From: Axinella damicornis
Taxonomy: Eukaryota; Porifera; Demospongiae; Axinellida; Axinellidae
DNA length: 64,000 nucleotides
Assembly (NCBI GenBank): GCA_963931865.1
Contig: OZ007518.1
Coordinates: 8,856,361 to 8,920,360 of the forward strand
Reading direction: 5' to 3'
This document shows, piece after piece, positions 61,001 to 64,000 of the stretch. The position numbers were made by a program, and so were the translations under genes. Within the stretch, counting starts at the first letter, position 1, and every line of letters starts with the position of its first letter. Below the pieces are notes generated by a model that worked only from the letters and a program-made list of their open reading frames with translations, was not told where the DNA came from and made no database searches.

Positions 61001-64000
61001 AACTGGATGCCCTGATGCATTAACCCCGTGAGGCTGTCTGGTTGTGCAACTGGATGTCCTGATGCATTAACCCCGTGAGGCTGTCTGGTTGTGCAACTGG
61101 ATGCCCTGATGCATTAACCCCGTGAGGCTGTCTGGTTGTGCAACTGGATGTCCTGATGCATTAACCCGTGAGGCTGTCTGGTTGTGCAACTGGATGCCCT
61201 GATGCATTAACCCGTGAGGCTGTCTGGTTGTGCAACTGGATGTCCTGATGCATTAACCCCGTGAGGCTGTCTGGGTGTGCAACTGGATGCCCTGATGCAT
61301 TAACCCGTGAGGCTGTCTGGTTGTGCAACTGGATGTCCTGATGCATTAACCCGTGAGGCTGTCTGGGTGTGCAACTGGATGCCCTGATGCATTAACCCGT
61401 GAGGCTGTCTGGTTGCACAACTGGATGTCCTGATGCATTAACCCGTGAGGCTGTCTGGTTGCACAACTGGATGCCCTGATGCATTAACCCGTGAGGCTGT
61501 CTGGTTGTGCAACTGGATGTCCTGATGCATTAACCCGTGAGGCTGTCTGGTTGTGCAACTGGATGCCCTGATGCATTAACCCGTGAGGCTGTCTGGTTGT
61601 GCAACTGGATGTCCTGATGCATTAACCCCGTGAGGCTGTCTGGGTGTGCAACTGGATGCCCTGATGCATTAACCCCGTGAGGCTGTCTGGTTGTGCAACT
61701 GGATGCCCTGATGCATTAACCCCGTGAGGCTGTCTGGTTGTGCAACTGGATGCCCTGATGCATTAACCCGTGAGGCTGTCTGGTTGTGCAACTGGATACC
61801 CTGATGCATTAACCCCGTGAGGCTGTCTGGTTGTGCAACTGGATGCCCTGATGCATTAACCCGTGAGGCTGTCTGGTTGTGCAACTGGATGCCCTGATGC
61901 ATTAACCAGTGAGACTGTCTGGTTGTGCAACTGGATGCCCTGATGCATTAACCCCGTGAGGCTGTCTGGTTGTACAACTGGATGCCCTGATGCATTAACC
62001 CCGTGAGGCTGTCTGGTTGTGCAACTGGATGCCCTGATGCATTAACCCCGTGAGGCTGTCTGGTTGTGCAACTGGATGCCCTGATGCATTAACCCCGTGA
62101 GGCTGTCTGGTTGTGCAACTGGATGCCCTGATGCATTAACCCGTGAGGCTGTCTGGTTGTGCAACTGGATGCCCTGATGCATTAACCAGTGAGACTGTCT
62201 GGTTGTGCAACTGGATGCCCTGATGCATTAACCCCGTGAGGCTGTCTGGTTGTGCAACTGGATGTCCTGATGCATTAACCCGTGAGGCTGTCTGGTTGTG
62301 CAACTGGATGCCCTGATGCATTAACCCCGTGAGGCTGTCTGGTTGTGCAACTGGATGCCCTGATGCATTAACCCGTGAGGCTGTCTGGTTGTGCAACTGG
62401 ATGCCCTGATGCATTAACCCGTGAGGCTGTCTGGTTGTGCAACTGGATGCCCTGATGCATTAACCCGTGAGGCTGTCTGGTTGTGCAACTGGATGTCCTG
62501 ATGCATTAACCCCGTGAGGCTGTCTGGTTGTGCAACTGGATGCCCTGATGCATTAACCCGTGAGGCTGTCTGGTTGTGCAACTGGATGCCCTGATGCATT
62601 AACCCGTGAGGCTGTCTGGTTGTGCAACTGGATGCCCTGATGCATTAACCCCGTGAGGCTGTCTGGTTGTGCAACTGGATGTCCTGATGCATTAACCCCG
62701 TGAGGCTGTCTGGTTGTGCAACTGGATGCCCTGATGCATTAACCCCGTGAGGCTGTCTGGTTGTGCAACTGGATGTCCTGATGCATTAACCCGTGAGGCT
62801 GTCTGGTTGTGCAACTGGATGCCCTGATGCATTAACCCGTGAGGCTGTCTGGTTGTGCAACTGGATGTCCTGATGCATTAACCCCGTGAGGCTGTCTGGG
62901 TGTGCAACTGGATGCCCTGATGCATTAACCCGTGAGGCTGTCTGGTTGTGCAACTGGATGTCCTGATGCATTAACCCGTGAGGCTGTCTGGGTGTGCAAC
63001 TGGATGCCCTGATGCATTAACCCGTGAGGCTGTCTGGTTGCACAACTGGATGTCCTGATGCATTAACCCGTGAGGCTGTCTGGTTGCACAACTGGATGCC
63101 CTGATGCATTAACCCGTGAGGCTGTCTGGTTGTGCAACTGGATGTCCTGATGCATTAACCCGTGAGGCTGTCTGGTTGTGCAACTGGATGCCCTGATGCA
63201 TTAACCCGTGAGGCTGTCTGGTTGTGCAACTGGATGTCCTGATGCATTAACCCCGTGAGGCTGTCTGGGTGTGCAACTGGATGCCCTGATGCATTAACCC
63301 GTGAGGCTGTGTGGTTGTGCATGATGCATTAACCCGTGAGGCTGTCTGGTTGTGCAACTGGATGCCCTGATGCATTAACCCGTGAGGCTGTCTGGTTGTG
63401 CAACTGGATGTCCTGATGCATTAACCCGTGAGGCTGTCTGGTTGTGCAACTGGATGCCCTGATGCATTAACCCGTGAGGCTGTCTGGTTGTGCAACTGGA
63501 TGTCCTGATGCATTAACCCCGTGAGGCTGTCTGGGTGTGCAACTGGATGCCCTGATGCATTAACCCCGTGAGGCTGTCTGGTTGTGCAACTGGATGCCCT
63601 GATGCATTAACCCCGTGAGGCTGTCTGGTTGTGCAACTGGATGCCCTGATGCATTAACCCGTGAGGCTGTCTGGTTGTGCAACTGGATACCCTGATGCAT
63701 TAACCCCGTGAGGCTGTCTGGTTGTGCAACTGGATGCCCTGATGCATTAACCCGTGAGGCTGTGTGGTTGTGCAACTGGATGCCCTGATGCATTAACCAG
63801 TGAGACTGTCTGGTTGTGCAACTGGATGCCCTGATGCATTAACCCCGTGAGGCTGTCTGGTTGTACAACTGGATGCCCTGATGCATTAACCCCGTGAGGC
63901 TGTCTGGTTGTGCAACTGGATGCCCTGATGCATTAACCCCGTGAGGCTGTCTGGTTGTGCAACTGGATGCCCTGATGCATTAACCCCGTGAGGCTGTCTG
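55040..64000. repeat. Expanded 46-bp satellite array, unit 3, with higher-order structure
   Basis: About 8.9 kb of the 46/47-bp monomer, on the order of 190 copies, continuing past the window end. Rare variants recur at fixed spacing. The ggataccctg variant starts at 57491, 59116, 61794 and 63685 (steps 1625, 2678, 1891). A shortened monomer (gtggttgtgcatgatgcatt) is at 56791, 60633 and 63311; the last two are 2678 apart. 1625 plus 1053 equals 2678, so blocks of about 1.6 and 1.05 kb were themselves duplicated. No coding content. Confidence 0.93.

Larger units (their letters stand above)
52891..64000 (+). repeat. Tandem segmental duplication, unit 3 (partial)
   Basis: Third copy, entering at sequence matching about position 317 of unit 1 (aaatgctcgacag), so the first 300 or so bases of the unit are missing. 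It then follows the leader collinearly (MITE at 54071, CA repeat at 54705) and enters the 46-bp minisatellite near 55050. That array fills the rest of the window, so whether glypican, Ig/death-domain and kelch genes follow cannot be seen. Confidence 0.9.

Noticed and set aside
55040..64000. Many minus-strand frames of about 61-92 residues starting MHQGIQLHNQ or MHQDIQLHNQ
   Set aside because: They arise from a 46/47-bp monomer that is not a multiple of three, so frames restart at each block; the same peptides appear wherever the minisatellite occurs.
55040..64000. CRISPR-like regular repeat array
   Set aside because: Monomers abut with no unique spacers, there are no cas genes, and the genome is eukaryotic.

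Overview
This is eukaryotic, almost certainly animal, DNA. Genes are split by short GT-AG introns, microsatellites are long, and small inverted-repeat transposons are dense. The protein families are glypican, immunoglobulin (Ig) repeats, a death domain, coiled coil, kelch, and a class C GPCR fragment. Death-domain, Ig and class C GPCR expansions in a compact genome suggest a marine invertebrate, most likely a demosponge. That assignment is inference; no species marker was seen.

The window is a tandem array of a unit of about 26.3-26.6 kb. Unit 1 is 1-26276, unit 2 is about 26277-52890, and unit 3 starts near 52891 and is cut by the window end. Each complete unit has the same order, all on the + strand: non-coding leader with a CA microsatellite and a 46-bp minisatellite; a tRNA-derived SINE; a glypican-like gene; a large multi-exon gene coding for an unknown N-terminal domain, Ig repeats, a death domain and a coiled coil; a kelch gene; then low-complexity DNA (27-bp minisatellite, TCCC tract, and GGT or TG repeats).

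The Ig/death-domain gene is the centre of interest. Nearly all exons are symmetric (phase 1-1), one Ig domain per exon. Conceptual splicing of copy 1 gives about 2411 residues (N-terminal domain, 13 Ig, death domain, coiled coil, 5 Ig, short tail). Copy 2 gives about 1645 residues (N-terminal domain, 10 Ig plus one Ig remnant, death domain, coiled coil, short tail). Both models close in frame. The N-terminal exon and flanking genes are nearly identical between copies, but the death domain is only about half identical and the coiled coil is similarly diverged. The locus is therefore a mosaic in which the signalling cassette differs while its surroundings are homogenised. No signal peptide or membrane segment is seen and the Ig domains lack the usual B-strand cysteine, so I infer a cytoplasmic adaptor or sensor.

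Comparing units dates mobile elements as insertions specific to one copy. Unit 2 holds a complete-looking hAT transposon with 8-bp target duplications and an apparently intact transposase, plus at least three MITE-like insertions. Unit 1 holds a 427-bp foldback element in a glypican intron. In unit 3 the 46-bp minisatellite has grown from about ten monomers to nearly 9 kb with higher-order periodicity and runs off the window. Each glypican copy carries a different single-base frameshift.
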